Shown here: piece by piece, positions 10,529 through 22,410 of the stretch
Position numbering within the stretch: position 1 is the stretch's first letter
Layout of the letters: each line of letters opens with the position of its first letter
From: Calcarisporiella thermophila CBS 279.70
Taxonomy: Eukaryota > Calcarisporiellomycota
Length of the DNA: 64,000 nt
Reading direction: 5' to 3'
NCBI RefSeq assembly: GCF_041956535.1
Contig: NW_027192196.1
Location: forward strand, 602,759-666,758
Notes under the pieces: generated by a model
The model's database searches: none
What the model was told of the DNA's origin: nothing
What the model saw: the letters and a program-made list of their open reading frames with translations, nothing else
Translations under genes and position numbers: made by a program

Positions 10529-11914
10529 TATGCAACCTAGTGTGTTTGTTTTTTGTGTGTGTTTATTTTAATTTTTTGGCTACTGAACCCTCAGTGCTTC
10601 AGTCATGTTTCTTGTAATTGTTCTTTTTTTATTTGGGACAAATACCCTTACCCCTACCCCTCTATTAACACTTTTATTTTATATCATATTTCTCTTCGCA
10701 GCTCAATTCTCCATACTCAATATTTAACATTATAAAAAGTACAGATTACTCATCCTTGCTATGCGTCTGATTACCCGTGCGATGCTGGTCTGGTACTGCT
10801 CATATTACCTTAGGACGGTCGATTCTATTGTTGAAACATAAGGCAACTTGAAACTGAAGAGATACTTTTTACAAGATTCGAGAAGAAATAATGAATGGAG
10901 TTGTGGATACAAAGCTAGGACAAAGCTTCTCCGCTAACCGAATAACGGGTGCCGAGAGATCGCTCCATGGCGATATAATATCTACTAAAGTATTGATATA
11001 TTTGGAATTTCATTATCGCAGATGCATCTCATAAAATTATTTGTGCCTTGAGAGTGTGGCAAATTTTTGGGTATCGAGTAGAAGTTTCATCTTAATTATC
11101 TTGTGTCAAGCTCGAGCAAAGCATAAAGACATCATTTATTGTTCCAAAGTAGGCGCAAAGAATTAGTATTAAATGTCTCAATGATATTATCATTGGTAGG
11201 TTACACTACAAAGATTTAATAATGGATATTTGCAAGAAGGGCTAGGCGTTTTCATAGTGCTCTTCATTCTCGCACTCAATGTATTTCTATCTACCGCCTT
11301 TCGGCTTGGGCCTGCGGCAATTTCGAGAGAATTCAAGCCTCGCTAAAATCTGGCCATTAGCATGGTCGGTGAAATGGTATGTCAGTCCTATAATACGATA
11401 TCCTGTGAAGTGGAATAGGGCTAACTTTTAGCCATCACCTCAAGGCATTTTCAGTTCGATCTCAAGGATCCTGGGAAGAACACTCAATGATATGGAAATC
11501 TGGACACGTCACCTGCTCAAGATTACTTTAAATGGAATGTGCTCACGGTCGTTTGAAAATAGGCTCTTCATTTAACTTATTGAAAGCTACAGATTAATAA
11601 TGGATTGTCGTGAGCAGAGGCCAATTACATCATCGCTGAAGTCATCTCTATTTTATTGAAAATGCTCAGATCCCCTTTGAATGAGCATTTAAATAGCATG
11701 CAGAGGATAAGGGAAGGAGGACATTCGTTCCATTTCCATTTTCTCTAAATTAAACTCTCTGTAAACGAATCGGGCGTTTCGTGTCAGAGAAACTAAAATC
11801 AGAGGGAGAAAATCATCACAAGGCAAGTCCCCAAGTATATATCAACCGTGTGCACCAAGGAAGTGTTCGAAACTCATCCAAGCTTTGAATTTTTCAATAT
11901 ACTCTTTCAAAACG
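10529..11914. other. Intergenic, possible decayed coding remnant
   Basis: No intact gene. At 11230-11346 a 38-codon frame encodes a hydrophobic helix-like segment (GVFIVLFILALNVFLSTAF) ending at a stop. An intron-like GTATGT...TTTTAG segment (11380-11431) follows, then a short open stretch. This could be the relic of a membrane protein gene or chance. The last 200 bp before 11915 are the likely promoter of the oxidoreductase. Confidence 0.3.
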
Positions 11915-13046
11915 ATGACTGACGCTTCCACTAATCTGATGAAAGCCATCTCCCAAACGGAGAAAGGCCCTTCGTCTGTGCTCAAGGTGATCGAGGTCCC
12001 GAAGCCTACTGCTAGGGGCCATGACCTCGTCGTGAAGATCAAGGCCGTCTCAGTCAATCCCTTGGATATTCTGGTGCGAAAGAGCCCTGAAGCTTTTTCC
12101 ATCAAGGATAAGCACGTCATTGCCGGGTGGGATGCATCGGGGACGGTAGAAGCGGTAGGAGAGCGGGTGACGCGCTTCGAGATTGGGGACGAAGTTTTCT
12201 TTGCTGGGTCGCTCAACCGCCCCGGCAGCAATGCAGAATATGCACTGGTAGATGAGCGTATCACAGGCCATAGGCCAAAATCTCTAAGTTGGGAGGATGC
12301 TGCGGCCCTTCCCCTCACCTCCTTAGCTGCATGGGAGGCATTAGTCGAAAAGATGCGCATCCCAGTTGCTACATCCTCCGAGACGAACCCAAAATCTCTT
12401 CTGATCATTGCCGGGGCAGGCGGAGTCGGCAGCATTGCCATCAGCATTGCCTCCAAAATCCTCAACCTCTCTACTGTAGTCGCCACTGCCTCTCGCCCCG
12501 AAACGGCCGAATATTGCAAGGCGCGAGGAGCGACCCACATCATCAATCACCGGGAGCCTCTCCGCCCTCAACTTGATAAGGCTGGGATAGCCGTCGACTA
12601 TGTGTTCATTTGTTATGATGCTGATCAATATATTGTGCAGGCGTTCGACCTCGTCAAACCTCTAGGACATGTAGTCAGCATTGCTTCTTTATCTGAGAAT
12701 GTTTCTCTTGGGAAGTGGGTGAGTTTGAAAAAAAAAAAACCTTTGTTAATTTTGTTAATTTGGCCCTATTCAAGCCTAAATTTTTTTAAAAAAAATTTAG
12801 AGGATGAAGTCAGTCTCATTCTCATGGGAGGCTATGTTCACCAAATCGATCACTGGCGAGTGTATTGAAACGCAAGGACACATTCTCGATGAAATTTCCC
12901 GTCGGGTGGATCAAGGGCTGCTTCAAACGACAGCTTCCCAGCGCTATCGATTCAACGTGGAGAACTTGAAAATGGCACATGACTTGGTAGAAAGTGGAAA
13001 AGGAGCTGGCAGGATTGTACTTAGGGTGGAGGATACAGATTGGTGA
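11915..13046 (+). CDS. Medium-chain dehydrogenase/quinone oxidoreductase (YhdH/ZADH-like)
   Basis: Two exons (11915..12718, 12801..13046) give 349 residues, normal for the MDR superfamily. The GroES-like N-domain carries SVNPLDILVRK and GWDASGTVEAVG. The Rossmann NAD(P)H motif is AGAGGVGS at about residue 165. The zinc-ligand Cys/His pattern of classical alcohol dehydrogenases is absent, so a zinc-free NADPH:quinone or enone reductase is expected. Known relatives reduce quinones or alpha,beta-unsaturated carbonyls. The start at 11915 follows TTTCAAAACG; an upstream TTG extends the frame without support. The intron is very A/T-rich. Likely cytosolic; no neighbour suggests a pathway. Confidence 0.85.
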
Positions 13047-13896
13047 TAGGTGAAGGATCAATGAAAACGAGAGACTCCTACAGGAGAGGGAAACCTTTTG
13101 TTTTATCAACCAAGCTATTATACCATTTTCTTATAATAAATAGGTTTTAGTTTATGAAAGTTTGGCTCCTCACATAACGTTAGTGAAGCTTCAGACAATT
13201 GATTGTCACCATAGAAAATTGAATATAAATCTTCCAAACCACAACTGCCTAATGAAGGTAAGCCCAATTATTTTTGTTAACATTAAACTATATTCAATTT
13301 TTTTTTTTACTTTCGGGTTTTAGTCGAACATGCTGTCAAATAGGTGGGGATATTGAATTAAATATAACTTTCAGCTGACGCTCCCCTTTGAAGAAATCTG
13401 CAACGCTTTTTTCTATCATGCTGAGAAAGCCCGGATGTTTGATAAATTCATTATCTGGTATGTCAAGTATTGGAAACCCAAAACAAAATATAGGATGCTA
13501 TCTCCCCCCCCCATTTTGGGCTTAGAGGTCCCATTGCAGTCTATGGAATATCTAATTAGACATGTCATCGAACACATATCAGAGATAACTACCGGAATTG
13601 ATAAGAAAAAAGAAATTCGAATTTGAATGAATTCTATTTTTGTTCTCTTGTTGTGTGAGATAACTCTCCTCTCCTCACATGTCATTCCTATCACGGAAAT
13701 TCACACTTGAAGATCGATAAAAAAATTAGATCATAATTTATAGATTGGTAATAGATTATAATTCGGGGAGAGAAGGCGGGGAGCGGGGTAATAAATGAAA
13801 TTGACAAATGTAAAAATGCAAGAGACTATACTGATGTATTTATATGTGTATGTATATAATTATAATTTAGGATAGCACGGGGTTAAGCCTATTGGA
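13047..13896. other. Intergenic between convergent oxidoreductase and nitrate transporter genes
   Basis: AT-rich convergent spacer with runs of T (13299) and C (13504). Two overlapping antisense and sense frames of 60-92 codons at 13416-13694 show no family signal. It should contain both 3' ends. Confidence 0.4.
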
Positions 13897-15405
13897 TTAA
13901 GAGCGCAATTTGTTCAAAATCGTGCCGGGTATCCAGCCCCCATGTATACGCAAGCCCAGACTCAGGACCATTACGCCAAGCACGATGTAGCCAACGCACA
14001 TAAAGGCTCCCAAATAATCCTTGCCATAGATTCCGAAGACAGCATTAAAGATGACCCCTCCAATATTTCCTCCAGCGCCAATGAGACCAGCAACGGCGCC
14101 GGTGCGGCCAGGGTCAATGAACGGCACGATACCGAAGGTAGTGCCGCATGCGGCCTGCACAAAATAGGAGAACAAGATCATGAGTGCAATGGCCGCCCCA
14201 ATGGAGTTGCCCGCCCCCAGCCCAAAAGCAATGAGCGTCACGCCTTCCAGCGTCATGATCAGGATATGGGCTATAAGGCGTCCATTGATTTGGCCATGCG
14301 GCGACCGCATCCGTCGGTTGAAGAAGTCGGAGAGCAGCCCTCCGCTCGCTCGCGAGAACAAGTTCATCAACCCAAAAATCGAGCCTATGATTCCGGACAG
14401 GGTTTGATCCAGCTTATAGTGCTCGTGGAAGAACTCTCCGATCACGTTGTCCACGGCCAGTTCGAGGCCGAAGCTGCATGCATACACAAGCATGAGAAGC
14501 ACCACGTTTGGATTGAGGAGGTGGGTGACAAGGGAGAGCAGAATGCTGCCCATGCTCGCAAGGAGGCCCTTCTTCTCGATGGGGGGTGGGGCATCTTCGA
14601 GGGAAGTGCTGGCCTCCGAGTCGGTATCCGAGGAGACGACGGTTTTTTCTCCGTCGGTGATGATCACGCTGGTGTCGGTCTTGACGTTGGCGACATGGCG
14701 CTTGGTGTCCTGGACTGGTCCTTCCCGTTTTAAGCGCCAGTGCCCTCCGGGCCAGTCGTCGGAAAACAAGAAGACGAAGATTCCCACGAGTATGCAAATG
14801 AAAGCAGGGACAAGTAGAGTGACCCGCCATGCCAAATTATCGGTTAGGCCCATCAACTTAAAGAGCTGGAAGACCAGCGGCATCACGAGGTAGGTGATCC
14901 CCGCGCCCATGTTTCCCCATCCGCCCACGAATGCATTCGCAGAGCCGACTATGGGGGGAGAGAACATCTGTGTGGTCCAGAACTGACAGGGGACAAAAGC
15001 AGCCCCCAGAATGCCGATGAAGAAACGAACGGCAATTAGGCCGTTTCCGTTCGAGACTAGCCCCGCAAAAGCGGTCGGGATGGCACCGACAATCAGCAGG
15101 GAGGCCATGACCCGCCGGGGCCCGAAGAGATCGCACAGCGGCCCGATGAGTATGCGGGCGAGAATGGTGGCGGAGACCGAGGTCATATTGGCGCTGGCTG
15201 CCTGGGCCGGGGTGATCTGCAGCTCTTTCTTGATCGTGGGCATGAGTGGGGAGATGGAGAACCAGCTGAAGAAGGCAACCATGAAAGCAAGCCATGAGAA
15301 GTGGAATGCGCGCATGTAGGGCCGCCCTACGGAAAACAGTTTGATGCGGAGGGCCTTGTTCTTGGCATCGGTCGGGATAGAATTGCGAAATATAAATATG
15401 GACAT
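13897..15405 (-). CDS. Nitrate/nitrite transporter, NNP family of MFS (NrtA/CrnA type)
   Basis: A single uninterrupted 502-residue frame, with ATG at 15405; the open frame runs three codons upstream only to a TTG. Twelve hydrophobic helices are apparent with a long hydrophilic loop (about residues 220-290) between helices 6 and 7, as in fungal nitrate porters. Both NNP nitrate signatures are present: FVGGWGNMGAG in helix 5 and GLIGAGGNIGG in helix 11. RxxxGPLCDLFGPRR is the MFS loop 2-3. It imports nitrate with protons at the plasma membrane. It is divergent from nitrate reductase, an arrangement that supports co-regulation by nitrate and GATA factors. Being intronless and GC-richer than its neighbours is unusual in this window. 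Confidence 0.93.
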   Translation of the reverse strand: MSIFIFRNSIPTDAKNKALRIKLFSVGRPYMRAFHFSWLAFMVAFFSWFSISPLMPTIKKELQITPAQAASANMTSVSATILARILIGPLCDLFGPRRVMASLLIVGAIPTAFAGLVSNGNGLIAVRFFIGILGAAFVPCQFWTTQMFSPPIVGSANAFVGGWGNMGAGITYLVMPLVFQLFKLMGLTDNLAWRVTLLVPAFICILVGIFVFLFSDDWPGGHWRLKREGPVQDTKRHVANVKTDTSVIITDGEKTVVSSDTDSEASTSLEDAPPPIEKKGLLASMGSILLSLVTHLLNPNVVLLMLVYACSFGLELAVDNVIGEFFHEHYKLDQTLSGIIGSIFGLMNLFSRASGGLLSDFFNRRMRSPHGQINGRLIAHILIMTLEGVTLIAFGLGAGNSIGAAIALMILFSYFVQAACGTTFGIVPFIDPGRTGAVAGLIGAGGNIGGVIFNAVFGIYGKDYLGAFMCVGYIVLGVMVLSLGLRIHGGWIPGTILNKLRS

Positions 15406-17037
15406 GGAAAGCAAATTGGGGGCCTTTAGGACGAGGGTGGTGGAAGGATACTTTGAAAACCTCCTTCTGTAAAATGTCAGGATCGAGGGTTCATTTTAAG
15501 CGCAGCCTATTTATATGCTTTTTTGACTTGGTCTGTGATCTGAATTTTTTTCAATATATATCTAATCTGCTTAACCAGCGATTAAGTGAAAAAAAAAGAT
15601 GGAGAAACATCTGCGGCCAAATTACACGCCCTGTTTGGAGAGCCAGGCTGATACGTTACCATCCGCTGAACTGATAGGAGCCACGAATTCGAGTAATCGG
15701 AGAGTCGATCGGGGGACCGAAATTATGTAAAACTTGATCCAAAACCAACGAAAAATCCTTTGCAACCTTAAGTTTGCGGAGGAAATTAAGCTTGGGGGAA
15801 TGCGTGCAAAAGAAGCGTGTCCCCGTCACTTTCCCGCCTTCAATCTTCGGAGGCATAGGTTTTGGTAAGCCGGGTGGGGCGAACTGCACCCGGTGATAGG
15901 CACAGTTAGCTTGTCTGCACATGACGACATGTGGGTCGCGTTATCTACCGCTTGCTCTCCCGCCCCCATCACCTCAAGAACACCCGGTGTTCGAGATGCA
16001 TGAGGAAGTGCCATGGTCAACTAGGGGGAAAACTTCTGTTTACGAATTTGTTTGAAAGATAGGCTGTTTGGTTTCCTCCGTAGAAGCTCCGTTTGTTTGT
16101 TTGTGTATTTGTTTCTTTTTATCAATTGATATGCACCTGAAAAAAACGAGTATCAATTGATAAAAGGCAAAAGGGTGAACTTTCCGAGAAGACTATCTAT
16201 CCCCTATATCATGACGGTCAAATTTGAGACCGCCCTTGATAACCAATCGTCATTATCTTATCCACATGTCAAAATCGTTAACTAGAATTTTTGACAGGGT
16301 TGGAAATTCGGTGCTTTCTGAAACAACAGGTGGTGAGAGTTGATTTCAGAGCCCTTCTACTACCTAGACTAGACAAGTTGCGGAAGAGGACCCTAAGTCA
16401 ACCAGGCTGTGTCCTAGGAACCTAGCGACTCCTTTTGCACTGCTAAAATTTTTTCCTATGCTCATACGAGGAAGCAATTGCTTTGCATTGATCCACAGAC
16501 TGTTAATTCTTGTCTTCTTGGCGTCATTTTGATTTGTGGGCCTGTTGACCACGACCTAAGGGTTCAAGACCTAGGTTTCATTCTGAATCTCATCGGGCAA
16601 AAGTTCCTATCATGTCTAATTAATACACCACCAGTTCTTTATCACGCTCAGAATCTTGTAATCTTCAAAGCCTCTAATCGCTGTTATCGGGCCTTGGATA
16701 TCCGGCCAATCACGGGGCCACGACAAGAAACCTCATCACGGTAGCCGTGAGCGAATTTCGAATACGAACTCCAATCGGGGAGGGGGTGTCATACACTAGG
16801 CACAATGGCCGTGTTAAAATAACAACTCCCTATATAGAAAATAAACAAATATTTCATATCTCAATTGATCCTATAAATCCCTCTGGCGGTGCCTTCTCGA
16901 AACATTTCCGTGTTTCTCTTCCCCAATTCCTCTTCCCCCCTCCCCCGTCTTCTGTTCGTTTGTTTGTTCGTTTGTTTGTTTGTTCGTTGCATGCTCATCG
17001 TTCTCCTATCTCAACTTCCCCTCCAAGTCTAAACAAG
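15406..17037. promoter_or_regulatory. Shared divergent promoter of nitrate transporter and nitrate reductase
   Basis: This 1.6 kb spacer holds at least eight HGATAR sites for AreA/Nit2-type GATA factors, for example at 15672, 15894, 15941 (reverse), 16057, 16237 and 16252 (reverse), plus the twin palindromes at 16117-16165. A near match (one base off) to the NirA/Nit4 core CTCCGHGG occurs on the minus strand near 15846; I saw no exact match. A TTTG/GTTC pyrimidine-purine repeat at about 16955-16988 lies close to the nitrate reductase start. GATA control of nitrate genes is established in fungi; use of these particular sites is inference. Confidence 0.6.
16117..16165. repeat. Inverted repeat of two TATCAATTGATA palindromes
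   Basis: Two 15-nt arms (16117-16131 and 16151-16165) are perfect reverse complements separated by 19 nt. Each arm itself contains the palindrome TATCAATTGATA, so four GATA cores are arrayed symmetrically. It sits near the middle of the nitrate promoter. Confidence 0.85.
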
Positions 17038-19727
17038 ATGTCTCCCCCCTCCCTAAGTCCTGTTTGCTTGACCCCTCCTCCTCCCAAGAGGTCCATCCCG
17101 CTGTCCCCACCACACCCCTCCATCAAAGAGCCATCCGACAAGGTGGACGAGAGAGATTTGAAGACGCCTGACTGCTGGGTGAAGCGGCATCCGGACATGG
17201 TGCGGCTGACCGGTAAGCACCCCTTCAACGCCGAGGCCCCCCTCTCCAAGCTGATGGCTGCGGGCTTCTTCACCCCCACTCCGCTTCACTACGTACGAAA
17301 CCACGGCGCAGTCCCAAAGCTCGCCTGGCACCAGCACACACTAGAGATCACTGGGTAAGTGTATGGCGCAAGCAGCTTGAAGCAATATGGCCTGGTCATA
17401 GAAGCAGATACTAAACTTTGTATTGCTCCTGTCCTGTACTAGCCTTGTCGACAAACCCATCATCTTCTCCATGGATGAGATTGAGCAGATGCCATCAGTG
17501 ACCTTGCCTGTAACGATGGTGTGCGCAGGCAACCGACGCAAGGAGCAGAACATGGTCAAGCAAACCATTGGATTTAACTGGGGTGCAGCTGCCGTGTCCA
17601 CTGCTGTGTGGAAAGGAGTACCACTAAGATACGTGCTTAACCTCTGCGGTGTGCAAAGCAGTGCAAGATGGGTTTGCTTCGAGGGTGCAGACAAGTTGCC
17701 GAAGGGATACTATGGAACCTCCATCAGCGTTGAACGAGCAATGGGCGAGTACAATGATGTATTACTTGCCTATGAAATGAATGGCGAGCGACTGCATCCC
17801 GATCATGGCTTCCCATTGCGGACGATACTGCCGGGGTGCATAGGAGGTCGCACCGTCAAATGGTTGAAGAAAATCACATTAACAATAGATGAGGTATGAA
17901 CTATATCGCCCACGGAAATTTTATTTAGTTGTCTTAAACCTAATATCCTGTTCTATAACTTGAAAGTCGGATAACTACTATCATATCTATGATAACCGGG
18001 TCCTTCCCTCCACCTACGACGCTGAGAGAGCCAATAAAGAGAATGCTTGGAGCAATCCCGACTTCGTCATCAATGAGCTTAATACAAACAGTACCATAAC
18101 AAGCCCTGCCCATGACGAGGTCTTACCCCTCACACCAGGGAAACTAGACTCCAACTATACCGTCGGCGGCTATGCGTACAGCGGAGGAGGCAAGAAGGTG
18201 ACCCGTGTAGAGGCGTCTCTCGATGACGGGAAAACTTGGATCGATGGCACGGTCTATCACCCTGAGGAGAAATTGAGCCCGGTTGCCGGACGCCGGTATT
18301 GGTGCTGGGCTTTTTGGAGCGCTGACATTCCTGTGCGGAAACTACTTCAATGCAAAGAGATCGTGTGCCGTGCGTGGGATAGTCATCATAACACTCAACC
18401 CGGGAAGCTGACGTGGAATGTAATGGGAATGATGAACAACTCCTGGTTCCGGGTGAAGGTGTCGCTCAGTGAGTTCAGTGTAAAGGGGCAGCCCCAATTT
18501 GGCTTGCGTTTCCAACATCCCACGGTACCAGGCAATCAGTCTGGCGGGTGGATGCCGCCTCCGGAGCAGCCCATTCCGGAAAAAAAGGAGGCTCCGATGG
18601 CAACCCCCGATCGAATCAGCGAAGGTGGCAGAACATTTTCGAAAGAAGAAATCGCCAAACATGACAAGGAGGATGACGTTTGGATCATTATTGAAGGCAA
18701 AGTCTATGACTGCACTCGCTTCCTCGAGGAACATCCCGGAGGAGCCGAGAGTATCATGCTCAACGCAGGAGGTGACGCAACCGAAGAGTTCAACGCGATC
18801 CACTCGAGCAAAGCCCACGACATGCTCAAGGATTATTATATTGGCGAAGTGAAGGAGAGTGGCAGCCGTCCAGTGCCTTCGGAGGACCTCCCGAAGGCCA
18901 ATGGCAAAGTGGACACAGTCCCCGTCACAACGGTGTTTCTTAGTCAGAGGGAGTGGAAAACCATGAAGCTCAAAGAGAAGCAAATTCTCTCGCACGACAC
19001 TCGTCTCTTCCGCTTTGAGTTCCCTGATTCAAGTATGCCGCTTGGGCTTCCGACTGGAAAGCACGTCCTCCTCAAAAGCCGTGGTACCCGTGAGACGCTC
19101 ATTCGCTCGTACACCCCCGTCAGCAAGGAGGATGCGCTTGGCCATGTGGATTTTGTGATTAAGGTGTATCGGCCCCTGCTACCTCACTTTCCTGAGGGCG
19201 GCAAGTTCAGCCAGTGGCTTGATGCGATGCAACCAGGAGATGAAATCGACATCAAAGGGCCGACGGGATCCTTCCTCTACGAAGGCAGGGGTCGATGGGC
19301 TCATGGGAAACAGTCCGGCCAAGCCAAACGCATCGGGATGATCTGCGGCGGGACGGGAATAACTCCCATTTTCCAGGTCCTTCGGGCCGTGGCAGAAGCC
19401 ATAAAGCACGGTGACACCACCGAAGTGAACGTCATCTATGCCAATCGCACGGAAGATGACATTCTGCTGTACCAAGAACTGAGCGCTTATGAGGCAGCTC
19501 ACCCGAGCCAGATCAAAATATGGTACACACTCAACAATCCCCCAGCTGGCTGGGCCTATAGCGAAGGATATGTCAACGAAACTATGATCCGCGAGCATAT
19601 ATTCCCGGACTGCCACGATCACTCTGATACTATCTTGCTTTTGTGCGGGCCTCCCCCAATGCTCCAGCTCGCGTGTCTGCCCAACATCGAAAAGGTGTTT
19701 GGCGACATTCGCACCTTCATTTTTTGA
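17038..19727 (+). CDS. Assimilatory nitrate reductase, NAD(P)H-dependent
   Basis: Three exons (17038..17354, 17443..17893, 17967..19727) give 842 residues, typical for eukaryotic nitrate reductase. Domains in order: molybdenum-pterin domain with MVCAGNRR (Mo-ligand Cys at about 133); dimerisation domain (about 260-430); cytochrome b5 (about 475-550) with heme His in EEHPGG and in NAIHSSKAH; FAD domain with RSYTP (~636); NAD(P)H domain with GGTGITP (~716) and CGPPPM (~816). All redox centres look intact. It reduces nitrate to nitrite in the cytosol. Nitrite reductase, usually a neighbour in fungal nitrate clusters, is not in this window. ATG 17038 follows AAACAAG; the frame is open upstream but in promoter-like sequence. 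Confidence 0.95.
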
Positions 19728-20542
19728 ACACCTACACTTTTATTTAATCTATAATGTAAATCCTCTCTTCCCATTTCCACAGCCGCTATTCTCACTTGTT
19801 CATGGCCATGCTATTGTAATATATACCATTTTATTTGAACACAGCTTCTCTATCCCCTCACCTCTTAACCAAAGTCTGGATATATGACATCATAAACCAT
19901 CTGCCGGATCCCAAGTAGTTCGGTTTCATGAATCCAATAGGCTTGAAGCCAAGCAGTCCAACCCCCTCGCACTTGTGTCTGCAAGCAACACGTTGCTTTC
20001 GCCTGCTTTGCGGACACTGGATGCACCGTCTCAAATGTATCCATTTCTAGTGGCATGCATTGCATTATCGCCTAGCATACTATCTTAGACCGAGCGTGCA
20101 TTTAGGCAGCCCCCTCACAATACATACAGAACGACATAGTGGAAAGTGTGAAGACCCTGAGCATTAGATCCAGCTGCCAACCTTGATGGGCCCAATCCCC
20201 CTGGCTCGATTCGGATAGAACGGGCATTTCGTATTCCTGTTCAGATGGCCGACCTTCCTCTTTTGGGTGATGCTAATCGGCTTGAATCAGCTTGCTCGGG
20301 AAATGGAAATCGTCCATGGTTGGAACGAGAGCTTGAGGTAAAGAATTTTTGATAAATATAGCAGTTTGAAAGCCCGCACAGGCGAAAAGCTTCATCGCGT
20401 ATAGGATCGACTTGTTGAAAAATAAAAAGCGCAAAATATAGCGTGTGCATTGACAAGAGTGTGAGCGAATGTGTGGGCGCTAAGATCTCTATATACGCTT
20501 AGATTATCAGAGCAGCCAAGATTGTAAAGACACTTTTAGACA
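19728..20542. other. Intergenic, nitrate reductase 3' end and IVY1-like promoter
   Basis: No gene seen. Short frames on both strands are under 75 codons and lack features. Confidence 0.4.
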
Positions 20543-22140
20543 ATGTCGGTCTATTCTCCCTCGATTCGTCCCCCTTCGCCCACCTCCTCTTTCCTCACCA
20601 CCAACACCACTGCCACCAATATCGCAGACCTCCCCGATGTCCCCGTCGTGCTGACACGCAAAGATCTCCGTGCCTCAGCCGATTCCTACGAAGAGCTGAT
20701 TCAGGCTGCCAAGCATTATCGCACGCAGATGGCAGCTCTGGCACAGGCGGCCGCCGATTTTGGTTGTGCTCTGGAAAATGTCGCAAGGAGTAAGGGCGCT
20801 TTGGAAGCGGGTAGGCTGAGAGTTCTTGAAGAGATGACCTTGCTTGAAGTGACGTTGAGCGATTTGCATTTTAGGTGCGGGCCTTCATGCTGCCGGTGCA
20901 TTTCACTTCTTGATATCGAACCATCAGCAGATCTTGGTGGATATCCTCTCTTCCAGCTTGCATCCCATTCTATTGAGTTACTTATCATTCCTTTATGCTA
21001 TTGTAGAGTGAGGCAATTTACAAACACTTTGAGGTACCCCTGATCGAGAATATTGAGCGCCATAAGAAGGAAATAAAGGTAGCTATCCCTCGATATTCCC
21101 CAGCCTTGAGCCTATGTACTTAAATGGCTTTGATCTCTTCTGTTAACCAAAGCAAAACCAAGAAGCGTATGACAAAAAGATGCGAGAGATGAGCGAGAAA
21201 ATCAAGAGGACAGAGGCGAAGAATTTTCGCAGCGGGCGACAGAGGCAACGAGGCGAGTTTCCACACTGCTCCCGGCTTTCCTGACCTTCGTCTCTAACCA
21301 TCCATTCTATGCCATCAGACCTGATTCAATTTAGGAGTGCACTGCGAGAGCTCACCCAGCAAGTCAATGAACTAGACCAGTTGAAATGCGAATATTACAA
21401 GCATGTTCTCAAGCTGGAACAGGACCACCTCGACACGACGCTCTCGCTAGCCACCACCGTTATTCGAGCCGAAGTGGATATCTATGAGCGTGTTGCCAAC
21501 AAAGGGCTTGCCGATCAACAACTCGAGCCGGTATGCATTGCTCTCATTGTGACACATGGACATGCGTTCGTTTTAACACTCTCGCTTTCTTATTGTTTCT
21601 CAGATGATCGCCACTGGATTCAACCCATTTAACTCGTATACGACGTCGGATGAATGCGAGCAGATTTTCAGCGTTCTTCCCCCCATGCATATCATTGCGT
21701 CCACTAAACCACCCTCTCTCCCCGAACACAATAAATACAACCACCATCTTTCCGATCTGGTGGACTTGGAAAACTCGTCGAGCGACGATTTTGGTCCTGA
21801 GGTGTCTACTGTAGATCAACGAGATAGCCACAGCAGCCATCACGATGGGAGCGATCCCATCCTACCCTCCGACCGGTTCCAACTGGAAAATGCGCCACGC
21901 ACGCCGAGCCCATCGAATGGAGACTCACCCGCGCCTTCACACCCTCCTCCCATATTAACCCCATCCACGACGTTTGATAGAACACTAGACTCACTATCCT
22001 CTTTTGGGAATCATGGGGACGATTTACAGGTTGTGCGCTCTGAGCTATCCAACCGATGCGATTCCCATCCGGAAGCGAGCGGCTTTGACTACAACCATCG
22101 CCAAGAGGAGCGATTGGACCACCACACTGGGACAGTATGA
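20543..22140 (+). CDS. Ivy1-like I-BAR protein
   Basis: Five exons (20543..20874, 21009..21078, 21153..21252, 21319..21530, 21604..22140) encode 416 residues. Residues about 35-260 form a helical BAR-type region: LTRKDLRASADSYEELIQAA, the AA-FG-ALE stretch, then HFEVPLIENIERH and the ELDQLKCEYY helices. This order matches Ivy1, the yeast I-BAR protein that binds Ypt7/Rab7 and phospholipids on vacuoles and endosomes and inhibits Fab1. The last 160 residues are disordered, Ser/Pro/Asp-rich. Intron 3 starts with GCGAGT, apparently a GC-AG intron, because the nearby GT donor gives a stop. The exon 1/2 join uses the acceptor at 21007-21008. Confidence 0.75.
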
Positions 22141-22386
22141 GGATCTCGCCTCCTTCCTCCTCTCTCTGAAACCGCTATTTTTTTTATTTCATCTCTTCCT
22201 CCTACACTATACACACGGAATGTGTTTATATAAACATATCTAAGATGCATCATTAGAACATATATTTCTTTAATCCGCCTTTTTTTTCTGCGCCCTCTCT
22301 GAGTCGTTTTTAGTCGCGTTTGTTTGTTTATGTATAAACGGTATATTTCTACGTTGTTAGGTATTTGGTGTTATTGGTTTATTCCT

Positions 22387-22410
22387 TTCTTCTTCTTCTT
22401 CTTCTTCTTC
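22387..22410 (+). repeat. (TTC)8 microsatellite
   Basis: Eight perfect TTC units in the downstream flank of the Ivy1-like gene. Confidence 0.9.

Noticed and set aside
13942-14733. 263-codon plus-strand frame inside the nitrate transporter
   Set aside because: Antisense to a well supported transmembrane protein; highly charged, no motif.
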